Source: UBA2136 sp047635695 (lineage in GTDB: Bacteria > Pseudomonadota > Alphaproteobacteria > UBA2136). Taken from it: DNA of 53,000 bases. Each line of letters begins with the position of its first letter. The first letter of the stretch is position 1. The DNA is taken from contig JBLILN010000011.1 in the NCBI GenBank assembly GCA_047635695.1, positions 1-53,000 on the forward strand, read 5' to 3'. The translations under genes were made by a program, and so were the position numbers. Of the stretch, positions 28,674-37,496 are shown one piece after another. The notes below the pieces were generated by a model. The model worked only from the letters and a program-made list of their open reading frames with translations. It was not told where the DNA came from and did not search any database.

Positions 28674-30026
28674 TTAAAATAGATCATCAACTTCAGAGAT
28701 TTGTTCAACTGCACTAAAGAAGATAACACGGTCACCTTCACGTACAATGGTCATTTCTCTTGGAAGTATCATGCCTTTTTTAGCATTAAAAATAGCGGCA
28801 ATTGTCACGCCTTCAGGTAGGTCAATATCAACCACGTGACTACCCACAATTTTACTTGTCCTTGTCACCTGTGCTTCAATCACCTGTGCTTTGCCTTCAT
28901 GAATAGTATGTAGTGAGTGTACAAAACCACGGCGCACATGCTGTAAAATACGAGAGGCTGTAATTTCGAGCGGAGACACCACTTTATGCAAACCAAGGCT
29001 ATCGATTAAAGGCATATAACTGGCTTCATTAATACGTGTAACAACCATTTTAGCACCAACCTGCTTTGCCATCACAGAGGCTAAAATATTGGCAGCGTCA
29101 TCATTTGTGATCGCCAAGACAGCGTCCATTTGACCAACATTTTCTTGTTCGTACAGGTCCCTATCAACGGCGCTACCGTGAATCACTGTAATATCGTCAA
29201 TTTGTTCAGCAAGGCGCATGGCACGTTCTTTATTGCTTTCAATCACACGTGTTTTAATGCCTCTGGCCACCAAACGCTTGCAAACTTCGTAACCAATAAA
29301 ACCACCACCAATAACAAAGACACTGCGCACTTTTTTCTGTGATTCAAAACCAAAAAGGTTCATCACATCGGCAACGTCGGCACGACGACAAACGAAGAAA
29401 ACTTCGTCACCGCCTTCAATATGGTCGCTACCGCGTGGAATAATACCACGGCCGCCGCGATAAATAGCCACGGCAACAAATTCAGTGTCGGCCGAATTGG
29501 TTAGGTCTTTAAGGGCAATGTTTACAACAGGTGAATTTTTTTGAATGTTCACACCGATAAGGGCAATTTCACCCTCAGCAAAGTAATTACTGTCGAACGC
29601 ACCCGGAATATCGAGGTTACGGATAATAGAATCGGCCACCTCCGCTTCGGGGCTAATAATAACATCGACAGGCATGTTATCTGGCGTAAATAAGTGACCT
29701 TTTACAAGGTTTAAATAAGAAGAATGGCGCACACGTGCAATTTTTTTCGGCACGTTAAAGAGACTATAAGCCATTTGACAAGCCACCATGTTCACTTCGT
29801 CACTTTGTGTCACGGCAATAATCATATCCGCATTACCTGCACCTGCTTGTTCAAGCACGTCGGGGTGTGCCCCTTTACCATGAATGGTTTGCACATCGAG
29901 TGTTTCGTTCACAAGTTGAAGGCGTTCAAGAGAGCTATCAACAACTACAACATCACGGTTTTCCATAACAAGGTGTCTGGCAATGTTTAAGCCAACGTCA
30001 CCTGCCCCAATCACAATACTTTTCAT
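28674..30026 (-). CDS. trkA: Trk potassium uptake regulator TrkA
   Basis: 450 aa with two RCK modules: Rossmann domain one begins MKSIVIGAGDVGLNIARHL, domain two has VFVIGGGFIGYEVCKRL (~residue 233), each followed by a TrkA-C domain (for example TSKIVGSHVVDIDLPEG). Binds NAD(H)/ATP and gates TrkH. trkA–trkH are in one transcript. In Alphaproteobacteria trkA often follows ntrYX, as here, although a small orphan gene is inserted between. Confidence 0.95.
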   Translation of the reverse strand: MKSIVIGAGDVGLNIARHLVMENRDVVVVDSSLERLQLVNETLDVQTIHGKGAHPDVLEQAGAGNADMIIAVTQSDEVNMVACQMAYSLFNVPKKIARVRHSSYLNLVKGHLFTPDNMPVDVIISPEAEVADSIIRNLDIPGAFDSNYFAEGEIALIGVNIQKNSPVVNIALKDLTNSADTEFVAVAIYRGGRGIIPRGSDHIEGGDEVFFVCRRADVADVMNLFGFESQKKVRSVFVIGGGFIGYEVCKRLVARGIKTRVIESNKERAMRLAEQIDDITVIHGSAVDRDLYEQENVGQMDAVLAITNDDAANILASVMAKQVGAKMVVTRINEASYMPLIDSLGLHKVVSPLEITASRILQHVRRGFVHSLHTIHEGKAQVIEAQVTRTSKIVGSHVVDIDLPEGVTIAAIFNAKKGMILPREMTIVREGDRVIFFSAVEQISEVDDLF

Positions 30027-30175
30027 AATATTTTCTTATTCGTTTTTTAATAACAAAGTTTACTTTAGCACAAGCCGTCAACGAAGAAGAGTCTAAATTT
30101 TATATCCACACAATAATGAGGCATAAAAAGTAAAATGTCTGTGCATTTATGCAAACCCGCTTGTGAGTAGTATAC

Positions 30176-30204
30176 AAAAAAAACCACCCATATCAGGGTG
30201 GTTT
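30176..30204 (-). terminator. Rho-independent terminator
   Basis: Stem AAACCACCC/GGGTGGTTT with a six-base loop. On the minus strand an eight-T tail follows. It ends the 30226 gene. Confidence 0.85.
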
Positions 30205-30225
30205 TTGGTTCGTTATATTGATTAG

Positions 30226-30696
30226 TTATTTACATAAAAATTCAGGAAGAAAAGCTATCTGCATATATATTGCTCTGCACTTGTCATAATCTGGCTCCAG
30301 ATAGGCTTTTTCATCAGGAAAAGAATCAAGCCTATACTGATATTCTCCTTCATGGTTGGTCCTATAGCAACCTGTAGAATATTGATGAATACATCTTCCA
30401 GTTTTTTGACCTTGCTCACGTATGTAATCCACTTTATCAACGTGGTGTTTAACAGCGTCATAAATACGCTTAGTAAACTCCCGTTTATTTCTATTGGTCA
30501 CTGTAAAGCTCCCCAAATAAACAAGCGTTAAAACTCTGCCATCATTATGTTGCCAGCCCACTTTTTCAGGTTCATCAAAAACAGCTTCAATCTCCGAAAT
30601 TTTTTGCGCGACCAATTCATCAGTCACGACAGTTTCACCAAGGTTTTCTAGTTTAGTGTTGTATATAGCTAATGCTTTAATATAATCCAAAGACAT
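30226..30696 (-). CDS. Hypothetical protein, 156 aa
   Basis: Not recognised. The frame is open up to 30783, but the ATG at 30696 follows AGGAGA with good spacing, so the extra 29 residues are rejected. Predicted soluble and largely charged. The C-terminal half has REQGQKTGRCIHQYSTGC and ends CRAIYMQIAFLPEFLCK, with four cysteines in all. No signal peptide is evident. It stands alone between trkA and ntrX with its own terminator. Confidence 0.7.
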   Translation of the reverse strand: MSLDYIKALAIYNTKLENLGETVVTDELVAQKISEIEAVFDEPEKVGWQHNDGRVLTLVYLGSFTVTNRNKREFTKRIYDAVKHHVDKVDYIREQGQKTGRCIHQYSTGCYRTNHEGEYQYRLDSFPDEKAYLEPDYDKCRAIYMQIAFLPEFLCK

Positions 30697-30998
30697 AAAT
30701 GTCTCCTTAAAAGGTAGGGACGCAAAAACACGCCGATATGTATAGTTAGCATATATATATAAGGGTATTTTATTTATTTTCAAGGGCTAAACATAAAACA
30801 TTTCAAGCTTTCTAGAGATTCCAAATCACAGGCTTACCTGACGTTTAGAATGACGTACTTTTTGATGCACCGTCAGAATAGGTGATATTGAGATTCATGT
30901 TTTGTTTTTATAGGCGCGAAGTTTACAGCGTAAATGAGAACCGTAAAAAGCAAAACAGGCGCTCAAGAGCGCCTGTTCCTCCAAAAACGTAAACGTTT
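30697..30998. other. Intergenic region between the 30226 gene and ntrX
   Basis: Contains the leader of the 30226 gene, an 18-base element GATGCACCGTCAGAATAG (30864–30881) that recurs near 35618, and the ntrX terminator at its right end. I see no reading frame worth calling. Confidence 0.5.
30950..30976 (-). terminator. Rho-independent terminator of ntrYX
   Basis: Long stem ACAGGCGCTC/GAGCGCCTGT (30955–30976) with T-rich tail on the minus strand, 23 bases past the ntrX stop. A second palindrome AAAAACGTAAACGTTTTT (30983–31000) overlaps the stop and may act with it. Confidence 0.8.
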
Positions 30999-32336
30999 TT
31001 AGTTTAGATCAGCAGCAGCTGATTCACGGGATTCAACACCCAATGACTTCAGCTTACGGTGCAAGGCACTACGTTCCATACCGACAAAGTCAGCTGTACG
31101 AGATACGTTACCGCTAAAGCGCTGTAGTTGGTTAGCGAGGTAGCTTTTTTCAAACATTTCACGTGCTTGACGCAGTGGTAATGCTGAAACTTTTTCCATC
31201 ATGTTGATGTCAAGCGCTTCGCTCTTCGTCATTTCTGGTGGAAGCATGTCAGGCACAATCATTTTACCTGGGTGCATGATAATGAGCCATTCAATCAGGT
31301 TTTTAAGCTGACGCACGTTACCTGGCCAGTAATAACTTGTAAGCACGGCCATTGTTGCTGGCGCAATTTTTGGTATGCTTGCACTGTCGGGTGAAACCAC
31401 CTTCAAGAAGTGCTGTACAAGTGATGGAATATCCATTGAACGTGTACGCAAAGCAGGAACTTCAATAGGTACAACATTTAAGCGGTAGAACAAGTCGGCA
31501 CGGAAGTTACCCATTTCAACCAATGACTTAATTTTTTTAGATGTCGCGCTAATAATACGAACATCGGCTTCAATGCGGGCACCACTGCGTGGATCTACAA
31601 GGAAACCTTCTTGCAGGAATTTAAGCAAACGTGCTTGCATAGGCGCATGTAGGTCGGAAACTTCGTCCAAGAACAAAGTACCGCCAATAGCTTGAGCGAG
31701 CATGTTGTTTAAAGCCATTTCAAAAGTAGTGTCACTGACAGCGGCTGGTGAAAGACAAACAAATGGACGTTCACGGCGCTGTGAGTTTTTGTGGATCAAA
31801 CGTGCGACAACTTCTTTACCGCAACCGCTTTCACCTGTAATAAGAACACGGCTATCGCCTTGTGCAACTTGCTTCACCGTTTGGCGTACTGTTGCAATTT
31901 CACTTGAAACACCTAAGAGTTCTTGCACGTCACCGTTACGGCTACGTAGAAGAAGGTTTTCTTTTCTTAGTTGAGCTTCACGGATAGCGCGAGATGCTGT
32001 AAGAAGAAGACGGTCAGCCTGTGGTGGCTTTTCGATAAAGTCGTAAGCACCTTTTTGCGTTGCTGTAACGGCTGTTTCGATATTACCGTGACCACTAATC
32101 ATAATAATTGGTAAGTCTGGTACGCGACGTTTGAGACGAGATAGAACTTCAAGACCGTCCATACCTTCCATCCAAATATCAAGCAAAACCAAATTTGGTT
32201 GGCGTTCAGATATCATGTCTAGAGCTTCTTGGCCACTCGCAGCACAACGTGTGCGATAGCCTTCATCTTCCAATAGGCCTGACATTGAAGCGCGGATATC
32301 GGCTTCATCGTCAACAATAAGAATTTCGTGTACCAT
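30999..32336 (-). CDS. ntrX: Nitrogen/respiration response regulator NtrX
   Basis: 445 aa. Receiver domain with phosphoacceptor in LVLLDIWMEG (D53), AAA+ domain with Walker A GESGCGKE and Walker B GGTLFLDEVSDL, and a Fis-type C-terminal HTH (SRTADFVGMERSALHRKL). The GAFTGA loop needed to contact sigma-54 is missing between Walker A and B; this is known for NtrX and argues that it does not activate sigma-54. Cognate of NtrY, encoded two bases upstream. Confidence 0.93.
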   Translation of the reverse strand: MVHEILIVDDEADIRASMSGLLEDEGYRTRCAASGQEALDMISERQPNLVLLDIWMEGMDGLEVLSRLKRRVPDLPIIMISGHGNIETAVTATQKGAYDFIEKPPQADRLLLTASRAIREAQLRKENLLLRSRNGDVQELLGVSSEIATVRQTVKQVAQGDSRVLITGESGCGKEVVARLIHKNSQRRERPFVCLSPAAVSDTTFEMALNNMLAQAIGGTLFLDEVSDLHAPMQARLLKFLQEGFLVDPRSGARIEADVRIISATSKKIKSLVEMGNFRADLFYRLNVVPIEVPALRTRSMDIPSLVQHFLKVVSPDSASIPKIAPATMAVLTSYYWPGNVRQLKNLIEWLIIMHPGKMIVPDMLPPEMTKSEALDINMMEKVSALPLRQAREMFEKSYLANQLQRFSGNVSRTADFVGMERSALHRKLKSLGVESRESAAADLN

Positions 32337-32338
32337 TT

Positions 32339-34501
32339 TTAATCTTTCTTCTTACTGAGAGGGAATGTTATTTCTACACAGGTGCCGCCCTCCTCTCGAC
32401 GAGACAAACGAATTTGCCCCCCATGCTCATCAACAACGCGTCTAACGATAGCCAGGCCTAGTCCTGTCCCTTTTTTACGTGTTGTCACGTAAGGGTCAAA
32501 AAGCTTGCTAACATCAATATCTTCTGGTAATCCCTTACCGCTGTCTTTGACTGTTATGAGCAGTGTACCATAATGTGACATTTCCACAACAATTTTTATT
32601 GCCGCAACGTCATTTTTTGTGTGATCCTTGTCATCTTCTTCTATCGCATTGACCGAATTCTCTATGATATTGGTGAATACCCGCGATATTTGAGAAGCGT
32701 CACAAATAATTTTTGCTTCACCTTTTTTAGGCAAACGTACATCAAATTTAATATCTGACCTTGCTTGCTGTTGCAATAAAATTGAACTTTCAATAATCGG
32801 GACAATGTCTTCTTCTACCATCACGGCGGCAGGCATACGGGCAAAGTCACTAAATTCGTTTACCATCAAGCGCATTTCTTCCACTTGGCGTACAATTGTT
32901 GCTGTTAATTGTTCGAATAACTCTTTGTCAGCGGGGTCTTCAAACTTTTTACTGTAACGACGCTTCAAGCGTTCTGCACTGAGTTGAATGGGCGTTAATG
33001 GGTTTTTAATTTCATGGGCGATACGCCTTGCAACGTCTGACCAAGCTGCCACTTTTTGCGCACTTAAAAGTTCTGTAATATCGTCAAAAGTAACAACCAC
33101 ATTTTTCACACGGCCACCACTTGCCATTTGTGGCACCATACGGAAAAGGAAGCGCCTTGCCTCGTCTTCAATTTTAATTTGAATTTTTTCTTGGAAGAGC
33201 GGTTGTGGGTATTTAATAAACTCTGCATAAATATCACCAAGTTGCTCATTTTGTGCCGAAAGGGCTGTGCCCACTTCAAGATGGAAGGTTTCAGCCGCCA
33301 CGCCATTGGCCATTTGAATGACCCCTTCGGCGTCCAAACTAAAGACACCCGCACTCACCCCCGTTAAAACGGCTTCTGTAATTTTACGACGTTCGTTGAG
33401 CTCTTCATTCTTTTTGGTAAGCAGGCTTTGACCAGTTTGAATTTGGCTCGACATACGGTTAAACGACTGCGTTAAAATACCCAGTTCATCATCATTCAGC
33501 GGTGTGAGGCGCACATCTAGCTCGCCCGCACTCACTTTGTTTGTGGCATGGACAAGCGCTGTCACTGGCTTTGTAATGCTGAGGGCGAACTTAAAACCAA
33601 ACCATACGGCTCCAGCCAAGGTTGCCAGCGCAAGCACGGCCAAACTTAGAATGAATATATAACGTACTGTATCGCTCTTACTACGCAGTTCATAATATTC
33701 CTGATAAGCCGACTTTGTGCTTTCCATACGTTTAAGCACGGTTGGGCTAATAAGTTTAGATGACACAAGGAAGTGTACTTCGTCGACCTCTGACACAGCA
33801 AAAACCTGTTTCGTTGGCAAGTTTTGCAGGGTCATACCACCCGTTAAAGGGTTGTTCATATAAGAACGGATCTTCATAGAAAGTGGCCCAGCGGGGAAGT
33901 TGTCAGCATTGACAACAAGCTCACCTGTATTTTTATAAAGGCGTAGGTCTGAAAGGAAGTTATCTGTTTTACGTTTCGCGAGGAATATTTTAACAAATTC
34001 CTTATCGGCTAAAATAGCCGCACTACCAAGCTCTGGAGATTTGGCAATTGTTTCTGTTCTAATAAGAAGGTTATTCTCTCTTTCGTCTAGGTATTCGTCT
34101 GCAACTTGCAGTGAACCATCCAGTGCTGTTGTAATACGGTCGGAGAACCATCCTTCGATCCCCTGATTCAATAACCACAGAGAACCTGCCCCCACAAGAA
34201 TTGTCGGTACAATAGCAAAGGCACTAAACAACGCCACAAAGCGCAAGTTCATACGTGTACCTATTAGCCCCCTTCGACGTTCAAGTAGTAAGTGTACAAA
34301 ACGATGACCAATAAACCCAAGGAACAGAATAGCAAAGAGCAGGTTAATGTTAATAAGCGCTAGGTATATAGGACCCGTCGCCGAAGGGTTCAGCACAACC
34401 GTACTCATAAGCAAGGTTGAAAAGCTTATTATACCCAAAAGAATGACCCACATGACAATGCGGAGGATCATATTCATTTTTGATTTGCTCTTATCTGGCA
34501 A
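32339..34501 (-). CDS. ntrY: Sensor histidine kinase NtrY
   Basis: 720 aa membrane kinase. Two or three membrane helices in the first ~115 residues, a periplasmic part to ~285, another helix (~285–310), HAMP (~310–365), PAS (~375–470), then HisKA with the phosphoacceptor histidine in RRIAHEIKNPLTP (~495). ATPase boxes are NIIENSVNAI, DSGKGLP and GTGLGLAI. Start is a TTG with an ideal AAGGAG seven bases upstream; it overlaps the preceding gene's stop by 11 bases. Known role in the family: nitrogen and redox sensing, with NtrX. Confidence 0.94.
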   Translation of the reverse strand: MPDKSKSKMNMILRIVMWVILLGIISFSTLLMSTVVLNPSATGPIYLALININLLFAILFLGFIGHRFVHLLLERRRGLIGTRMNLRFVALFSAFAIVPTILVGAGSLWLLNQGIEGWFSDRITTALDGSLQVADEYLDERENNLLIRTETIAKSPELGSAAILADKEFVKIFLAKRKTDNFLSDLRLYKNTGELVVNADNFPAGPLSMKIRSYMNNPLTGGMTLQNLPTKQVFAVSEVDEVHFLVSSKLISPTVLKRMESTKSAYQEYYELRSKSDTVRYIFILSLAVLALATLAGAVWFGFKFALSITKPVTALVHATNKVSAGELDVRLTPLNDDELGILTQSFNRMSSQIQTGQSLLTKKNEELNERRKITEAVLTGVSAGVFSLDAEGVIQMANGVAAETFHLEVGTALSAQNEQLGDIYAEFIKYPQPLFQEKIQIKIEDEARRFLFRMVPQMASGGRVKNVVVTFDDITELLSAQKVAAWSDVARRIAHEIKNPLTPIQLSAERLKRRYSKKFEDPADKELFEQLTATIVRQVEEMRLMVNEFSDFARMPAAVMVEEDIVPIIESSILLQQQARSDIKFDVRLPKKGEAKIICDASQISRVFTNIIENSVNAIEEDDKDHTKNDVAAIKIVVEMSHYGTLLITVKDSGKGLPEDIDVSKLFDPYVTTRKKGTGLGLAIVRRVVDEHGGQIRLSRREEGGTCVEITFPLSKKKD

Positions 34502-35066
34502 TGTAAAGCTCCTTTATATTTAGCGTATCGTGCAACCATGACTTAGGTAGGTAGTCTGACCATAGGGTATGCGCCCCATAAGGTTCTGCGTAGAAGGAAA
34601 CATTTATGAGGTATTCCTCCCCCGTTATAAGTTCTATCTCTTCCCCTAGTGATTCCCCTATAGTAGAAAAGATATATGCCTTTATAAAATTTGTGTCTTT
34701 TGTTGTTTTTAGGTTATCTATATTTTCCCCATAGGAATAGGTGTCACTTAAGACATCGAGGCTTATATACTTACTTACTTCTACATCAGCTATATCCCCC
34801 TTCATAGAATCAATAGAATCAACCGCTGTTAGGTTTACATTATGTGCAATACGTAATGCATTCCCCGCTTTAAGTTGATCACCTATACGGGTAAAACGTT
34901 CTGTTGATGCATTTGTGATGGCATAGCTTATATTTGCCTTCCCCCCAATAGATACAACCTTGAGGTTATGAAGCGTAGCCTCTACAGCATTTGCACTGTG
35001 AGCGCTTATAAGGGACATTAACAATAAAAAGGCAAGAAACACGGCATGTAAGTGATAGTGGCGCAT
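34491..35066 (-). CDS. Small exported protein upstream of ntrY (possibly DUF4390-like)
   Basis: 191 aa. A typical Sec signal peptide (hydrophobic LHAVFLAFLLLMSLISA, cleavage near AHSANA) leads into a mostly beta-predicted domain. It overlaps ntrY by 11 bases and so is made together with the kinase. In betaproteobacteria a DUF4390 secreted protein precedes an NtrY-like kinase; the spacing, size and C-terminal YLPKSWLHDTL stretch are reminiscent, but I cannot confirm homology from sequence alone. A periplasmic input or accessory protein for NtrY is an inference from context. Confidence 0.7.
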   Translation of the reverse strand: MRHYHLHAVFLAFLLLMSLISAHSANAVEATLHNLKVVSIGGKANISYAITNASTERFTRIGDQLKAGNALRIAHNVNLTAVDSIDSMKGDIADVEVSKYISLDVLSDTYSYGENIDNLKTTKDTNFIKAYIFSTIGESLGEEIELITGEEYLINVSFYAEPYGAHTLWSDYLPKSWLHDTLNIKELYIAR

Positions 35067-35335
35067 ATTATCTCCCTCCCTTCATATAACATAATTGAAC
35101 TTTTAAGATTTTGATTTTAGCCCATAATGAAATTATTACCAGCCTTCTATAAAAACAAATGCCTTATTATGCAACACAAAGACAACATAAATGGCCTTTA
35201 CCCCTTGTAAATTAATATATTAATACATATACATTAAGCAGAACAAACACCGAAACATTTTAAACATGGCCTTTACGGGCTTTCGTTATATTCTTTACAC
35301 ATCAACAGCTCAATTTTTGAGCTAAGGAACTACTT
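35067..35335. other. AT-rich divergent intergenic region
   Basis: Lies between the divergently transcribed 34491 and 35336 genes, so it should hold both promoters. The plus-strand gene has AAGGA ahead of its ATG. I cannot single out promoter boxes with confidence. Confidence 0.4.
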
Positions 35336-35551
35336 ATGAGCTCACTTTATTTCCTTTTATTTATAAGCTACAGCGCTTTAACTTACGGGGCTGCGACCGT
35401 TACAATAAATATAGGTATAGCATTTATCGTTTTAGGTATTTTATTCACTGTTCTTTCAATCTCTTGTCATTATAGACAAAGGAAGCAAATAGCAAAAATA
35501 GATGCCTTAATTGAACAATACGAATTGGAACAGAAATTTTGCGTTAGTTAA
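35336..35551 (+). CDS. Small membrane protein, 71 aa
   Basis: Two predicted membrane helices (residues ~3–20 and ~24–43) followed by a basic patch HYRQRKQ and a helical tail KIDALIEQYELEQKF. Good ribosome site AAGGA before the ATG and a terminator just after the stop, so it is a real monocistronic gene. Inner-membrane, with the charged tail probably in the cytoplasm. No family recognised. Confidence 0.7.
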   Translation: MSSLYFLLFISYSALTYGAATVTINIGIAFIVLGILFTVLSISCHYRQRKQIAKIDALIEQYELEQKFCVS

Positions 35552-35583
35552 CTAACCTCTCGAACAAAAAGCCACTTATGGCA

Positions 35584-35608
35584 AAGCCCTCAACCGAGGG
35601 GTTTTTTT
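35584..35608 (+). terminator. Rho-independent terminator
   Basis: AAGCCCTC, loop AACC, GAGGGGTT (one mismatch) and a T-run, 33 bases after the 35336 gene. Confidence 0.8.
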
Positions 35609-35751
35609 GCTTATATAGATGCACCGTTAGAATAGATAACTAAGGCGGGCATATTTTAGGTGAGGTAAATGGAAGTTGCCACTTAGGCAATGACATCTTG
35701 CCGAAACAAAAATAGGCCCGCCTTAGGTGCCTATTCCCCGAGAAGAGAAAA

Positions 35752-36072
35752 TTATCGACGGATAACTTTTCTTTCCATAATAAGGTCCATGTCTACATTA
35801 AGAACAGAAATCTTCTTACGTAATGTATTACGGTTAATACCTAAAATAGTTGCCGCACGCACTTGGTTACCACGTACATAACGTAAAACGTTTTCTAGCA
35901 ATGGTTTTTCAACCTGTGACATAATTTTGTCGTATAAGTCGGGTGGTGGTGTCATACCGCCTAAGTCGTCAAAATAACGCTCGAGGCATTCGTTGCTTGT
36001 TTGTGAAAGGCCAACAAGGCTTTCCTTCTTTTTCTTTAAAATCATATTTGAATTATTATATTGTTCTGACAT
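35752..36072 (-). CDS. Fis-like DNA-binding protein (stand-alone NtrC-type C-terminal domain)
   Basis: 106 aa. Residues ~30–90 read LERYFDDLGG…PPDLYDKIMSQVEKPLLENVL, then YVRGNQVRAATILGINRNTLRKK (quoted in part: GINRNTLRKK), matching both enterobacterial Fis and the end of alphaproteobacterial NtrC. The PPP-LY spacing and NRNTLRKKI…LNVD ending look closer to NtrC. HTH at ~70–90. No receiver or AAA+ domain. It lies 32 bases after dusB, where alphaproteobacteria usually carry ntrB–ntrC and gammaproteobacteria carry fis. Likely a dimeric nucleoid/regulatory protein; sigma-54 activation is excluded by the missing ATPase. Confidence 0.85.
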   Translation of the reverse strand: MSEQYNNSNMILKKKKESLVGLSQTSNECLERYFDDLGGMTPPPDLYDKIMSQVEKPLLENVLRYVRGNQVRAATILGINRNTLRKKISVLNVDMDLIMERKVIRR

Positions 36073-36104
36073 GTTTTTTTTCGTCCGTTACCCTGGGTGC
36101 TTAC

Positions 36105-37139
36105 TTAAGCGACCGATTTTTCATTTGAAGACATATGTGGGTTTACACCCATGTCTCCTGCTTCTGCGCAAAGTGCGTAAAATCTCTTTGTTAGATCACG
36201 TACAACATTTGCGTCCGTTAAGGTATTTATTTGTCGGCGGAATTCATTGCCATGCTTAAAGCCTTTTGAGTACCAACCCAAATGCTTGCGCATGTGGCGC
36301 ATTCCACGTAGTTCGCCGTAATGTTCCATAGAAAGATTGAAGTGCTGAAGCACAACCTCTAACTGTTCATCTAAAGAAGGATCAGGTAATTTCTCACCTG
36401 TTTCTAAGTAATGTACAACTTGACCAAAGAACCAAGGACGCCCTTGAGCACCACGGCCAATTAGAACACCGTCACAACCGCTTTGTTCCAATGCCATTTT
36501 TGCATCTTCTTCGGTGACAATGTCGCCGTTCACATTCACAGGAATGCTCACTGCTTTTTTAATTTCGCCAATAAATTTCCAGTCGGCACTGCCTTTGTAC
36601 ATTTGGTTTCTTGTACGTCCATGTACGCTGAGCATTTTAACGCCACACTCTTCAGCAATTTTTGCGATACGTGCGCCGTTTTTAAGTTCGTCTGACCAAC
36701 CTGTACGAATTTTAAGCGTGACAGGGATATCAACAGCTGCAATAACCGCTGTTAAAATACGTCTAACAAGGTCTTCGTCTTTCATTAAAGCGCTACCCGA
36801 CAAAGTATTCACAACCTTTTTCACAGGGCAACCCATGTTGATGTCAATAATTTGTGCACCTGCAAGTTCGTTCATTTTTGCAGCCGCTGCCATATTTTCA
36901 GGGTTTGCACCCACAATTTGAACGTTAATCACGCCTTGGCCTTCAAAAAAAGAACCTTTAAGCTTGGACACAATGTTGTCACGGATCATCGCTTCACAGG
37001 CAACCATTTCACTCACAACCATACCCGCACCATACTGCTTACAGATAAGACGAAACGGCGCATCGGAAATACCCGACATAGGTGCCAAAATAACGTTATT
37101 TTCTAGGACAATATTACCGATGTTAAGTCTGTTGATCAC
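36105..37139 (-). CDS. dusB: tRNA-dihydrouridine synthase B (NifR3)
   Basis: 344 aa TIM-barrel flavoenzyme that reduces uridines in tRNA D-loops. Catalytic cysteine in INMGCPVKKV (C104), FMN-binding segments LAPMSGISDAPFR, VHGRTRNQMYKG, VNGDI and GRGAQGRPWFFG. GTG start with AGGG about 13 bases upstream. First gene of a two-gene operon with the Fis-like gene; homologues are called nifR3 in alphaproteobacteria because of their link to ntrBC. Confidence 0.95.
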   Translation of the reverse strand: MINRLNIGNIVLENNVILAPMSGISDAPFRLICKQYGAGMVVSEMVACEAMIRDNIVSKLKGSFFEGQGVINVQIVGANPENMAAAAKMNELAGAQIIDINMGCPVKKVVNTLSGSALMKDEDLVRRILTAVIAAVDIPVTLKIRTGWSDELKNGARIAKIAEECGVKMLSVHGRTRNQMYKGSADWKFIGEIKKAVSIPVNVNGDIVTEEDAKMALEQSGCDGVLIGRGAQGRPWFFGQVVHYLETGEKLPDPSLDEQLEVVLQHFNLSMEHYGELRGMRHMRKHLGWYSKGFKHGNEFRRQINTLTDANVVRDLTKRFYALCAEAGDMGVNPHMSSNEKSVA

Positions 37140-37496
37140 TTGTTTATGAACCCTTTAATTCTGCTTTTGAGATTTGGGATATTAGCCCTTGTTAAAAACA
37201 AAATCAAGCACAAATTGCACAAAAAATAATCATTTTTTACTTGCATTGCAAGTTAGCACTTTTAAACCCTCAAATTTAATGATTTTTACGTCATAAATAT
37301 ACAATTAAAAAACACCTCACACGTGTTCTTTGTTAATAAGCACAACATAGAAATTAAATTAAAAAATTGACTTGTAAAGTATTGCGCTAAACACCATTTA
37401 AATAGGCAGTAAGCTACATCTTTAAACGTTTTAACCCCTTTTTTCTATAATTAGGGACATCATTCATTCACTCTACAACCCACGGAGGTGCATATT
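37140..37496. other. Non-coding divergent region between dusB and the oligopeptidase gene
   Basis: About 357 bases, very AT-rich. Contains a perfect 15-base palindrome ACTTGCATTGCAAGT (37239–37253) and a TTGACT at 37367 that may be a -35 box for the plus-strand gene. The ribosome site GGAGG (37484–37488) belongs to the oligopeptidase. No coding frame seen. Confidence 0.5.
37239..37253. promoter_or_regulatory. 15-base perfect palindrome, possible operator
   Basis: ACTTGCA-T-TGCAAGT, centred at 37246, about 100 bases upstream of dusB and 250 upstream of the oligopeptidase gene. Symmetry fits a dimeric regulator site; the regulator is unknown. Confidence 0.4.

Noticed and set aside
36514..36921. 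135-codon plus-strand frame opposite dusB
   Set aside because: The frame is antisense to the conserved dusB barrel, without a ribosome site or plausible protein features.
37253..37261. TTAGCACTT resembling half of a CIRCE element
   Set aside because: No matching GAGTGCTAA arm follows and there is no chaperone gene nearby.
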